Assembly (NCBI RefSeq): GCF_019880305.1
Contig: NZ_CP082301.1
Location: 4,588,001 to 4,652,000, forward strand
Length of the DNA stretch: 64,000 bases
Direction: 5' to 3'
From: Streptomyces decoyicus
GTDB lineage: Bacteria; Actinomycetota; Actinomycetes; Streptomycetales; Streptomycetaceae
Shown here: piece by piece, positions 50,678 through 58,300 of the stretch
Layout: the number at the start of each line of letters is the position of its first letter
Position numbering within the stretch: position 1 is the stretch's first letter
Translations under genes and position numbers: made by a program
Notes under the pieces: model-generated
What the model was told of the DNA's origin: nothing
What the model saw: the letters and a program-made list of their open reading frames with translations, nothing else
Database searches by the model: none

Positions 50678-51952
50678 ATGACTGATTGGCTGGAGGGGCC
50701 GCCCGAGGGTGCCTGGCGCGACGGGGAAGCGCCGGCGCACCACAGCACCGGGCAGGTGTGGCACCAGGCCGCACACTCGCCTCAGACGCACCCGGAACGG
50801 TCACAGAACCTCGACGCGCACCAGGCCGTGCCGCAGGCGCCGCTGCCTCCGTCCGGGCTCGACGCCCGCACCGGCAACGGGCGGCCTCCCCTCCGCACCG
50901 GCCCTGCGGGCCCCGGTGGCGGCAACACCGGACGGCGCAGACGAGCCGCGGGCCCTCCCCGCCGGCGCCGCCGGGTCACGCGCGCGCTGATCGTCCTGTC
51001 CACCGTGCTGGCCGTCGGCTCCGTGGGCACCTACGTCTGGGCCGACACCAAGCTCCACCGCGAGGTCAATCTCGGCAAGATCGCGGACCGCCCGCCGCAG
51101 GGCCGGGGTACCAACTATCTGATTGTGGGTTCCGACAGCCGTGTGGGCCTCTCCGAGCGGGCCAAGAAGGATCTCCACACCGGCGGCTCGGCCGATGCGG
51201 GCCGTCGCACCGACTCGATGATCCTGCTGCACACCGGTGACCACGGAACGTCGATGGTGAGTCTGCCGCGTGACTCGTGGGTGAACATTCCGTCGCACAT
51301 CCGCCCCGAGACCGGCAAGCACTACCGCGCGTCGAAGAACAAGCTCAACGCCGCGTTCTCATTCGGCGGCCCCGACCTGCTCGTGCGCGCCATCGAGCGC
51401 AACACGGGCGTCCATATCGACCACTACACGGAGATCGGCTTCGCCGGCTTCGTCGGCATCGTGAACGCGGTCGGCGGCGTGCCGATGTGCCTGGACAGGG
51501 ACGTCAAGGACGAGAAGTCCGGCGCGGATCTGAAGAAGGGCTGTCACACACTCGACGGCCGCACGGCGCTCGCCTTCGTCCGCCAGCGCCACCAGGAGGC
51601 CCAGGGCGATCTTGGCCGCAGCCAGAACCAGCAGAAGTTCCTGGCCGCCCTCGCCCGCAAGGCCGCCACCCCGGGCACCCTCCTCGACCCGTCCAAGGTC
51701 TACCCCACCATGAGTGCCGGCCTGGACACCCTCATCGTGGACGACGACACGGGCCTGCCGAACCTCACCTCGCTCTTCAAGGCCATGAAGGCCGTCACCG
51801 CGGGCGACGGCAAACGCCTCACCGTCCCCGTATCGAGCCTCAACTTCCGCACCCCCAAGGGCAGCGCCGTGAAGTGGAACACACAGCAGGCGAAAAAACT
51901 CTTCACCGAACTGAGTCAGGACCGGCCCGTGACGTTCAACGCAAAGAACTGA
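50678..51952 (+). CDS. LytR-CpsA-Psr (LCP) cell-wall polymer ligase
   Basis: 424 residues from ATG 50678. A Pro/Gln/Gly-rich cytoplasmic region (about 1-95), Arg-rich stop-transfer (RRRRR), one transmembrane helix at about 101-122 (ALIVLSTVLAVGSVGTYVW), then the LCP domain at about 145-310: IVGSDSRVGL, RTDSMILLH, VSLPRDSWVNIP, NKLNAAFSFGG, YTEIGFAGFVGIVNAVGGV and LAFVRQRHQEAQGDLGRSQNQQ. The arginines and aspartates of SDSR, RTDS and LPRDS bind the polyprenyl phosphate. LCP enzymes transfer teichoic acid, polysaccharide or arabinogalactan onto peptidoglycan. It follows the polysaccharide synthase by 230 bp and may attach its product to the wall. Confidence 0.92.
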   Translation: MTDWLEGPPEGAWRDGEAPAHHSTGQVWHQAAHSPQTHPERSQNLDAHQAVPQAPLPPSGLDARTGNGRPPLRTGPAGPGGGNTGRRRRAAGPPRRRRRVTRALIVLSTVLAVGSVGTYVWADTKLHREVNLGKIADRPPQGRGTNYLIVGSDSRVGLSERAKKDLHTGGSADAGRRTDSMILLHTGDHGTSMVSLPRDSWVNIPSHIRPETGKHYRASKNKLNAAFSFGGPDLLVRAIERNTGVHIDHYTEIGFAGFVGIVNAVGGVPMCLDRDVKDEKSGADLKKGCHTLDGRTALAFVRQRHQEAQGDLGRSQNQQKFLAALARKAATPGTLLDPSKVYPTMSAGLDTLIVDDDTGLPNLTSLFKAMKAVTAGDGKRLTVPVSSLNFRTPKGSAVKWNTQQAKKLFTELSQDRPVTFNAKN

Positions 51953-52013
51953 CCTGCCGCACACCGTCCGACCGCGCCCGGGAGCCCCTGCCGCGCAGGA
52001 CACCGGACCCGGC

Positions 52014-52053
52014 GTCGGTCAGCGCCCCGGCCCGCCCCGGGGCGCTGACCGAC
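52014..52053 (+). terminator. Terminator of the LCP gene
   Basis: Perfect 17-bp stem (GTCGGTCAGCGCCCCGG with its complement) and a CCCGCC loop, 61 bp past the stop. Confidence 0.8.
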
Positions 52054-52263
52054 CACAGTCCCGTGCGCGCACCCGGCGCCCTCCGGCCCGCCCCGGCCCG
52101 CCCGCAACGGAAGCCGCCGGCCAGGCGCCTGTCCTGTGTCACCTCGGCCCGCGCCACAGGGACGCCCACGAGACCCGAGTGACGGCACGTCATGAGGCGG
52201 CCCCTGAGCGAGAATCCCGGCTCGGCCTCTCGCGATTCCCAAGAGCCCTGCCCCCGGAAACGA

Positions 52264-52303
52264 ATCAGGGGCCCGACCCGCTTTCGCGGATCAGGCCCCT
52301 GAT
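52264..52303 (-). terminator. Terminator of tRNA-Pro
   Basis: ATCAGGGGCC/GGCCCCTGAT outer stem with an inner CCGC/GCGG pairing, 14 bp past the tRNA 3' end on the minus strand. Confidence 0.7.
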
Positions 52304-52317
52304 CTCTGTTCCTTCAG

Positions 52318-52391
52318 TCGGGGTGGCGGGATTTGAACCCACGACCTCTTCGTCCCGAACGAAGCGCGCTGCCAAGCTGCGCTACACCCCG
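52318..52391 (-). tRNA. tRNA-Pro (CGG)
   Basis: Reverse complement gives acceptor CGGGGTG/CACCCCG, D loop AGCTTGGCAGC, anticodon stem-loop CTTCG TTCGGGA CGAAG (anticodon CGG, reads CCG), T-loop GGTTCAAATCC. The 3' CCA is not encoded (ACT follows the acceptor stem). Confidence 0.95.
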
Positions 52392-52403
52392 AAGCAACGA
52401 GCT

Positions 52404-53132
52404 CTACTTTAGCGGACCGATCCCCGTAGGCGAAATCCGGTTGTTGTGGAGCCGGGGAGCGGGCCTGACCTGGTCGATCCCGATGGCGATCAAGGGGAGG
52501 GCGCAGATGGCGATGCCGATGGAGACGGCGGTGGTGGCGGTGGGGGAAGGGGCACCGGAAGTGGCGGGGAAGGCGAGGGTGAGGGCGAGGAAGAGGAGGG
52601 GGTAGGCGGGCCACTGCCAGGCGTAGGGCAGGCGGAAGCCGCGGGGAGTGGTGAGCAGGAGCCAGTCGGCGAGAGCGGCGAGCGGGACGACCGTGTAGAG
52701 GAGCTGGTGGCAGAGGGCTTGGGTGACGCCCGGGGTGCTGGCGGCCGGCAGGGTGAAGGCGGTGGAGTCGGCGGCCGGGAAGACGTAGTGGATGAGGGCG
52801 GGGAGCCAGAGGAAGGGGAGGAGCGCGCCGGTGGTCCGGGGGCTTACGGGACGGCGGCCGGTCCAGGCGCGGTGGGCGGCGCAGGCGGAGACCAGCACTG
52901 AGGCGATGTTGGCCTGCACGGCGAAGCGGGTGAGGAGCTCGGCCGGGCCGGTGGTGGCGAGGGCCGCGAGGAGCAGGCCGGTCAGGGCGGCCGTGGTGAT
53001 GAGGACGCGGAAGGCGGCCGCCAACGGGTGACGGCTCGCAGGGGCGACGGCGGCTGCCGGGGTGCGGGCGGCGGCGCCGGCCGGGCCGGTGGCATGGCGC
53101 GTGGACTGCGAGGTCCGGGTGGGTTCGGACAT
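52404..53132 (-). CDS. Pr6Pr family integral membrane protein
   Basis: 242 residues. Hydrophilic Ala-rich start, then six or so transmembrane helices: VLITTAALTGLLLAALATTG, NIASVLVSACAAHRAWTG, LLPFLWLPALIHYVFPA, LYTVVPLAALADWLLLT, YPLLFLALTLAFP, VSIGIAICALPLIAIGI. The H-Q-L-L-Y / WLLLTTPRGFR...WQWPAYP pattern fits Pr6Pr (FAR-17a-like) proteins of unknown activity. It starts at 53132 and ends only 12 bp before the tRNA-Pro 5' end, and both are on the minus strand, so a shared transcript is possible. Confidence 0.75.
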   Translation of the reverse strand: MSEPTRTSQSTRHATGPAGAAARTPAAAVAPASRHPLAAAFRVLITTAALTGLLLAALATTGPAELLTRFAVQANIASVLVSACAAHRAWTGRRPVSPRTTGALLPFLWLPALIHYVFPAADSTAFTLPAASTPGVTQALCHQLLYTVVPLAALADWLLLTTPRGFRLPYAWQWPAYPLLFLALTLAFPATSGAPSPTATTAVSIGIAICALPLIAIGIDQVRPAPRLHNNRISPTGIGPLK

Positions 53133-53329
53133 CCCCCCACGGTAGGGGGATGATCAACGAGTGCGGGAGACCCCACCCGGCAAAACCCTGGTCCGGGGCA
53201 GGAGGCGTTCGCGGACTCCGGAAGGCTGGACTCCGAGAAGGTTGGCCGCGAGAAGGGCCGGCCTCCGGAAAAGCGCCACCGGCCCCTCACCCGCGGCCAC
53301 CCACGAACGCCGCGGCTCCCCCGGATGCC

Positions 53330-53359
53330 GACTCCGCCCGACTCCGCCCGACTCCGCCC
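53330..53359. repeat. Triple 10-bp direct repeat
   Basis: GACTCCGCCC three times head to tail (53330-53339, 53340-53349, 53350-53359), a few bases after the stop codon of the metallophosphoesterase gene on the minus strand. Confidence 0.85.
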
Positions 53360-53362
53360 CGC

Positions 53363-54289
53363 TCAGTCCCGTGCCGTCAGCGTCAGCAGCGTCGCTTCCG
53401 GGGGGCAGGCGAAGCGGACCGGGGTGTAGCGGTTGGTGCCGCAGCCGGCGGAGACGTGGAGGTAGGAGGTGTGGCCGGCGGCCGTGTGGGTGGACAGGCC
53501 CTTCACGCGGTCGGTGTCGATGTCGCAGTTGGTGACGAGGGCCCCGTAGAAGGGGATGCAGAGCTGGCCGCCGTGGGTGTGGCCGGCCAGGACCAGGGGG
53601 TAGCCGTCGGCGGTGAACGCGTCCAGGGAGCGGAGGTAGGGGGCGTGGACGACGGCCAGGGAGAGGTCGGCGCCGGCTTCCGGGCCGCCGGCGACCTCGG
53701 CGTAGCGGTCACGCTTGATGTGCGGGTCGTCCAGGCCGGTCAGGGCGATCTCGACGCCCTCCAGTTTGAGGCGGCCGCGCGAATTGGACAGGCCGACCCA
53801 GCCGGCCGCGTCGAAGGCGTCGCGCAGCTCTTCCCACGGGTTGTGGACGACGCCCACGGCGGGCGCGTTGCCGTTGAGGCCGTGCCGGCCCTGGGCCCGC
53901 TCCAGGAGGTAGCGGGCGGGATTGCGCAGCTTGGGGCCGTAGTAGTCGTTGGAGCCGAAGACGTAGGCGCCGGGGAACTCCATCAGCGGGCCGAGCGCGT
54001 CCAGCGTCTCGGGTACGCCCTCGGGGTCGGAGAGGTTGTCGCCGGTGTTGATGACGAAGTCGGGGCGCAGCCCGGCGAGCGACTGCAGCCAGCGCTGTTT
54101 CTTGCGCTGCCCGCTGACCATGTGGATGTCGGAGACCTGCAGGACGCGCAACGGCCGCATGCCGCGGGGCAGTACGGGCACGGTGACGCGCCGGAGGCGG
54201 AAGGAGCGGACTTCGAAGCCGGCGGCGTAGGCCAGGCCGGCCGCACCGACTGCGGTCAGGGTCAGGGGTACTCCGTATCGCGCGCGCAT
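53363..54289 (-). CDS. Membrane-anchored metallophosphoesterase
   Basis: 308 residues from ATG 54289 (MRARYGVPL; ATG 54298 is equally possible). One N-terminal hydrophobic segment (LTLTAVGAAGLAYAAGF), then the calcineurin-like phosphoesterase: QVSDIHMVSG (D-x-H), NTGDNLSD (GDxx), FGSNDYYGP (GxxD/N), LAVVHAPY and GHTHGGQLCIP. The dimetal ligand set is complete. Proteins of this kind (YaeI-like) hydrolyse phospho-diesters or lipid-linked phosphates at the inner face or outside. It is divergent from the GatB/YqeY gene at 54418. Confidence 0.9.
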   Translation of the reverse strand: MRARYGVPLTLTAVGAAGLAYAAGFEVRSFRLRRVTVPVLPRGMRPLRVLQVSDIHMVSGQRKKQRWLQSLAGLRPDFVINTGDNLSDPEGVPETLDALGPLMEFPGAYVFGSNDYYGPKLRNPARYLLERAQGRHGLNGNAPAVGVVHNPWEELRDAFDAAGWVGLSNSRGRLKLEGVEIALTGLDDPHIKRDRYAEVAGGPEAGADLSLAVVHAPYLRSLDAFTADGYPLVLAGHTHGGQLCIPFYGALVTNCDIDTDRVKGLSTHTAAGHTSYLHVSAGCGTNRYTPVRFACPPEATLLTLTARD

Positions 54290-54417
54290 GCTCCCCATCG
54301 TCGCAGAGTGCGGGGGGTGGGTGCAGTGGGAGGGAGGCGCCTCGCCGGGGCGGTGGGCGTGGCGGGGCGGGGGAAAAGGCGCGGCGGTTGTCGGTGGGTG
54401 GGGGCATACTCGACGGC

Positions 54418-54882
54418 ATGACCACGCTCAAGTCCAAGCTGCAGGACGACCTCACCACCGCGATCAAGGCGCGCGACGAGCTGCGTTCCTCCACCCTCCG
54501 TCTCACGCTGACCGCGATCCAGAAGGAGGAGGTCGCGGGCACCGAGGCGCGCGAGCTGTCCGACGGCGAGGTCGAGAAGATCATCGCGCGGGAGGCGAAG
54601 AAGCGCCGGGAGGCCGCGGACGCCTTCGAGAAGGGCGGCCGCGGGGAGTCGGCCGAGCGCGAGCGCGCCGAGGGCGAGGTGCTCGCGGACTACCTGCCCA
54701 AGCAGCTGTCCGACGAGGAGCTGGAGCAGCTGGTCGCGGCGGCCGTGGCGGAGGCCAAGGGCGCCGGCGCCGAGGGGCCGCGGGCGATGGGCGCCGTCAT
54801 GAAGATCGTCAACCCTCAGGTGGCGGGCCGGGCCGAGGGCGGCCGGGTGGCCGCGGTGGTGAAGAAGCTGCTCGCCGGCTGA
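54418..54882 (+). CDS. GatB/YqeY domain protein
   Basis: 154 residues from ATG 54418. Two helical halves: MTTLKSKLQDDLTTAIKARDELRSSTLRLTLTAIQ and a C-terminal YLPKQLSDEELEQLVAAAV...MGAVMKIVNPQVAGRAEGG, the latter like the tail of GatB, which contacts tRNA in the transamidosome. Free-standing YqeY proteins are small, helical, cytosolic and of unsettled role (tRNA-dependent amide transfer or binding). Followed by a strong terminator at 54912-54943. Highly charged central loop EKGGRGESAERERAEGE. Confidence 0.92.
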   Translation: MTTLKSKLQDDLTTAIKARDELRSSTLRLTLTAIQKEEVAGTEARELSDGEVEKIIAREAKKRREAADAFEKGGRGESAERERAEGEVLADYLPKQLSDEELEQLVAAAVAEAKGAGAEGPRAMGAVMKIVNPQVAGRAEGGRVAAVVKKLLAG

Positions 54883-54911
54883 GCCGCCGGACGGATTTTT
54901 GAGGGAAGGAC

Positions 54912-54943
54912 GAGGGGCGCCCCCATGGTGTGGGGCGCCCCTC
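54912..54943 (+). terminator. Terminator of the GatB/YqeY gene
   Basis: Perfect 12-bp stem GAGGGGCGCCCC/GGGGCGCCCCTC with an 8-nt loop, followed by GCCTTTCGTT, a classic intrinsic terminator. Confidence 0.85.
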
Positions 54944-55085
54944 GCCTTTCGTTAAGCGGGCCGGCATCGTTCGTCGTACGGGTCGGCACCGCTCGCCGTA
55001 CAGGTCGGCACCCTCCGGCCGTGCGGCCCAACCAGCCGTTCCCCCGGCCGATCGTTCCAACCGGCCGATCGTCCCAACCGGCCGT

Positions 55086-57293
55086 TCACCAGCCGCCGTT
55101 GCCACCGCCCAGGATGTCGGGGAAGCCGGGGATGTGCCAGCCGCCGCCCGGCTTGTTGTGACCGCCGTGGCCGCCCCGGCCGGGCTTCGGCTTGCCGCGG
55201 CCCTTGTCGCCCTCGTCGCCCTGGTTCTTGTCCTTGGCGGGGTCGTCGATCGGGACGGTCGGCAGGGCGGGCGCGGGGCGTCCTTCCAGTGCGCCGGACA
55301 TCGCGTCGCGCCAGATGGGGCCGGGGGTGTCGGCGCCGTAGACCTTGTCGTGGGGGACGCCGCCGATGGTGATGTTGAACATCTTGCGCTTGTGCTGCGG
55401 GTCGCCGACCCAGACCGCGCCGGCCGCGTTGGGGGTGTAGCCGACGAACCAGGCGGCGTAGCGGCTGTCGGTGGTACCGGTCTTGCCGGCGCTGTCGCGG
55501 CCCTTGAGCCCGGCCTCCTTGCCGGTGCCGTCCTCGACCACACCCTTGAGCAGCGTGTTGATGGTGTCCGCGGTCTTCTTGGACATGGCGGTACGGCAAC
55601 TGGACTGCGGGACCTTCATCGCCCGGCCCCGCGCGTCGGTGATCGACTCGAGCGCCACCGGTGAGCAGTACTGGCCGCCGCTGGCGAAGGTGGCGTAGCC
55701 GGCCGCCATCGTGAGCGGCGACATCTCCTGCGTGCCGAGCGTCATCGACGGCACCTGCTGGAGCGGCTTGCCGTCCGCCCGCTCGATGCCCATCTTCTGC
55801 GCCATCTTGACCGCGGGGCAGACCCCCATGTCGCTGATCAGCTGCACGAAGTAGGTGTTGACCGACTTCGCGGTCGCCTCCTTCATGCCGTACGGGCCGA
55901 CCTCTTCCTTGTTCTCGTTCTCGACGTTCTCGGAGCCGTTGCCCTGCCACTCGCCCTCGCAGGTCTGGACCGGGGTGGGATACGGCATCCGGTACGGCGA
56001 CGGGTACTGCTGCTCCGGATTCGTCCCCTGCTCCAGCGCGGCCGCCGCGACCACCGGCTTGAAGGTCGACCCGGGCAGATAGCCGGCGCCCCCGCCCATG
56101 TCGTGGTTCACCGAGAGGTTGATCACGGTCTCGTTCTCGCGGAAGCCGTACGGGCGCGACTGGCCCATGCCGAGGATCTTGCCCGTCCCCGGTTCGACGA
56201 TGGTGGCGGCGGTGGCGACCGGGTCGTCGTCGTAGACGTGCTCCTTTATCGACGCCTGCACCGACTTCTGGGCCTGCGGATCGAGGGTGGTGCGGATGGT
56301 CATGCCGCCCTGGTTCCAGAGCTTGAGGCGGGCCTTGCGGCTCTTGCCGAAGGCCTTGTCGCTGAGGAAGACCGTGCGGATGTAGTCACAGAAGAAGCCG
56401 GCGCCGTCGGTGGCGGTGATACAGCCGTTCTTGGGGCGGCTGACCGCCAGCTTGATCGGCTTCTCGGCGGCCGCGTCGGCCTCCGCCTGGGTGACGTCCT
56501 TCATGTCGGCCATCCGCTGGAGGACGGTGTTGCGCCGCCGGGTGGCCTCCTGCGGGTCATTGACCGGGTCGTAGCGGCTGGGCGACTGGACGATGCCGGC
56601 CAGCAGCGCCGACTCCCCGAGGTTCAGGTCCTTGGCGTGCTTGCTGAAGTAGCGCTGGGCGGCCGCCTCGATGCCGTAGGCCTGCTGCCCGAAGAAGGTG
56701 ATGTTGAGGTAGTTCTGCAAGATCTTGCGCTTGCCGAGCTCCTTCTCCACCTGGATCGCGTACTTGAGCTCCTTGACCTTGCGGCCGAGGGTCTGCTGGG
56801 TGGCCTGCGCGACCTTGTCCGGGTTGTCGCCCGCCTCTTCGATGAAGACGTTCTTCACATACTGCTGGGTCAGCGTCGAGGCGCCCTGGGAGACGCCGCC
56901 CGACTGGGCGTTCTTGTTGAGCGCCCGCAGGATGCCCTTCAGGTCGATGGCACCGTGCTGGTAGAAGCGCGCGTCCTCGATCGCGACGATCGCCTTCTGG
57001 ATGTACGGCGACATGTCCTTGAGGCCGATGACCGTGCGGTCACGGGAGTAGACCTTGGCGATCTCGCCGCCCTTGGAGTCCAGGATCCTGGTCCGCTGGC
57101 TGAGCGGCGGCGTCTTGAGGTTCGCCGGGATGTCGTCGAAGCCCTCGACCGATCCCTTGGCGGTGAGGCCGAGCGCCCCGGCCGCCGGGAGCGCGAGGCC
57201 GGCGAGCACTGCTCCGGCCAGGACGCTGACACCGAGGAACTTGGCGGCCTGCTGCGTCTTGGGCAGACCCCCGCCATCGCGCTTCTTAGGCAT
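55086..57293 (-). CDS. Class A penicillin-binding protein (transglycosylase/transpeptidase)
   Basis: 735 residues. Basic N-terminus, one transmembrane anchor (about 18-44), glycosyltransferase 51 domain about 65-260 with E106-D107 in EDARFYQHG, GASTLTQQYVKN, RKVKELKYAIQVEKELGKRKIL and NYLNITFFGQQAYG. Transpeptidase domain about 360-650: S409-x-x-K412 (GSTFKP), SVNTYF and KTGTT. It polymerises lipid II and crosslinks the stem peptides. C-terminal 85 residues are Asp/Lys/Gly-rich ending GGHNKPGGGWHIPGFPDILGG, as in several Streptomyces class A PBPs. Divergent from wblA at a 382-bp regulatory region, as in S. coelicolor. Confidence 0.94.
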   Translation of the reverse strand: MPKKRDGGGLPKTQQAAKFLGVSVLAGAVLAGLALPAAGALGLTAKGSVEGFDDIPANLKTPPLSQRTRILDSKGGEIAKVYSRDRTVIGLKDMSPYIQKAIVAIEDARFYQHGAIDLKGILRALNKNAQSGGVSQGASTLTQQYVKNVFIEEAGDNPDKVAQATQQTLGRKVKELKYAIQVEKELGKRKILQNYLNITFFGQQAYGIEAAAQRYFSKHAKDLNLGESALLAGIVQSPSRYDPVNDPQEATRRRNTVLQRMADMKDVTQAEADAAAEKPIKLAVSRPKNGCITATDGAGFFCDYIRTVFLSDKAFGKSRKARLKLWNQGGMTIRTTLDPQAQKSVQASIKEHVYDDDPVATAATIVEPGTGKILGMGQSRPYGFRENETVINLSVNHDMGGGAGYLPGSTFKPVVAAAALEQGTNPEQQYPSPYRMPYPTPVQTCEGEWQGNGSENVENENKEEVGPYGMKEATAKSVNTYFVQLISDMGVCPAVKMAQKMGIERADGKPLQQVPSMTLGTQEMSPLTMAAGYATFASGGQYCSPVALESITDARGRAMKVPQSSCRTAMSKKTADTINTLLKGVVEDGTGKEAGLKGRDSAGKTGTTDSRYAAWFVGYTPNAAGAVWVGDPQHKRKMFNITIGGVPHDKVYGADTPGPIWRDAMSGALEGRPAPALPTVPIDDPAKDKNQGDEGDKGRGKPKPGRGGHGGHNKPGGGWHIPGFPDILGGGNGGW

Positions 57294-57675
57294 GAGGGCA
57301 GCCTACGTTCTCAATCGCCGGACAGGGGCGCACCTGTTCGCCTAGCCTGTTCTCAGCTACCACAGCTGAACGGTTACGCCTCAGTTCGTCAACCCCTACT
57401 TTCGCGGATCGCGCCCCCCGCGCGCCTGTACGTGTCGAGAGAAATCCCGTGTCAGGGCGGTGAACTGTCCCGCCTTGTGCGCAAAGTGACGTATGCCGTT
57501 CGGTCACTCCGTTGGGTGATCTGCCGCGTACGCATAGTCCGTTCGGGCCATTCAAGATTGGGCCCGAAGGGGGTGTTGCGCCCTGCCTGCCTTCCGTAAC
57601 GTCCTCAACTGGCAACGGTGAATATGCCGATTGCCGCCGTGGGGGAGCCTCGATTCGGGAGAGGACGGCGCCAGC
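57294..57675. other. Regulatory region between the PBP and wblA
   Basis: 382 bp between divergent genes. A hairpin TTCGGGCC/GGCCCGAA (57542-57568) lies about 110 bp before wblA. Sequence from 57576 to 57605 (TTGCGCCCTGCCTGCC then CGTAACGT) resembles a promoter with a short spacer. Long, less GC-rich leader sequence agrees with a developmental regulator gene with a long untranslated region. No ORF was accepted. Confidence 0.45.
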
Positions 57676-58017
57676 ATGAGCTGGGTAACCGACTGGAGTG
57701 CACAGGCAGCCTGCCGCACTACCGATCCGGATGAACTGTTCGTACAAGGGGCGGCGCAGAACCGCGCCAAGGCAGTGTGCACCGGATGTCCGGTACGCAC
57801 GGAATGCCTGGCCGATGCCCTGGACAACCGGGTGGAGTTCGGTGTGTGGGGCGGGATGACCGAGCGCGAGCGGAGGGCGCTGCTGCGCCGCCGCCCGACA
57901 GTGACGTCATGGCGTCGGCTGTTGGAGACAGCGCGTACGGAATACGAGCGCAGCACGGGCATCCTGCCGTTGGACTGCGAGGACGAGGCCTTCGACGTGT
58001 TGGCCGCGGTCGGGTAG
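57676..58017 (+). CDS. wblA: WhiB-like iron-sulfur regulator WblA
   Basis: 113 residues from ATG 57676. WhiB family: four cysteines C13, C35, C38 and C44 (AACRTT ... AVCTGCPVRTEC) to bind a 4Fe-4S cluster, the turn GVWGGM at 56-61 and a basic C-terminus RRALLRRRPTV for DNA or sigma-factor contact. The sequence near the start (WVTDWSAQAACRTTDPDELF) is that of WblA (SCO3579 of S. coelicolor), a conserved regulator of sporulation and antibiotic production, and its position between a class A PBP and the ArsA-like genes is the same. Monocistronic by appearance. Confidence 0.95.
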   Translation: MSWVTDWSAQAACRTTDPDELFVQGAAQNRAKAVCTGCPVRTECLADALDNRVEFGVWGGMTERERRALLRRRPTVTSWRRLLETARTEYERSTGILPLDCEDEAFDVLAAVG

Positions 58018-58137
58018 TCCGGGTAGCCGGGGCCGACCGGGATATGTGGCCGAGAAGGTTCGGCTGGTGGCGCGTTCTGTCGAGTCGTGACATGGGCGCC
58101 AGTGTCTGTAACGCGCCCGGGAGTTGAGGCTCGATGA

Positions 58138-58166
58138 GAGGCGGGGCGCGCTGTCCGGCGCGCCTC
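58138..58166 (+). terminator. Hairpin after wblA
   Basis: GAGGCGGGGCGCGC and GGCGCGCCTC pair with a two-base mismatch/bulge around a TGTCC loop, 120 bp past the wblA stop. Confidence 0.5.
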
Positions 58167-58228
58167 GTGATGCGTGTGACACGGGAATGGGTGTGACACG
58201 TGAAATGCGCGTGGCACGTGAATCGTGC

Positions 58229-58267
58229 GTGAGGGGCGCTTCGTGGGTGGTGAGGGGCGCTTCGTGG
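58229..58267. repeat. 18-bp direct repeat
   Basis: GTGAGGGGCGCTTCGTGG at 58229-58246 and again at 58250-58267, with GTG between, so a 21-bp period. Just upstream lie three related GTGACACG-type motifs (GTGTGACACG, GTGACACGTGAA, GTGGCACGTGAA, 58168-58212). The block separates wblA from the converging ArsA genes. Confidence 0.75.
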
Positions 58268-58274
58268 TGGGTGG

Positions 58275-58300
58275 CTGAGCCGACCGTGGGTACGGCTCAG
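58275..58300 (-). terminator. Terminator of the ArsA-like operon
   Basis: CTGAGCCG/CGGCTCAG perfect 8-bp stem with a 10-nt loop, overlapping the stop codon at 58297-58299. Confidence 0.6.

Larger units (their letters stand above)
51953..52317. other. Spacer with two terminators
   Basis: 365 bp between the LCP gene and tRNA-Pro. It has the very strong hairpin 52014-52053, GC-rich sequence without a gene, and the tRNA terminator 52264-52303. Confidence 0.6.

Noticed and set aside
52318..52391. Encoded CCA end for tRNA-Pro
   Set aside because: The bases after the acceptor stem read ACT, so CCA must be added enzymatically, unlike tRNA-Ser at 28120.
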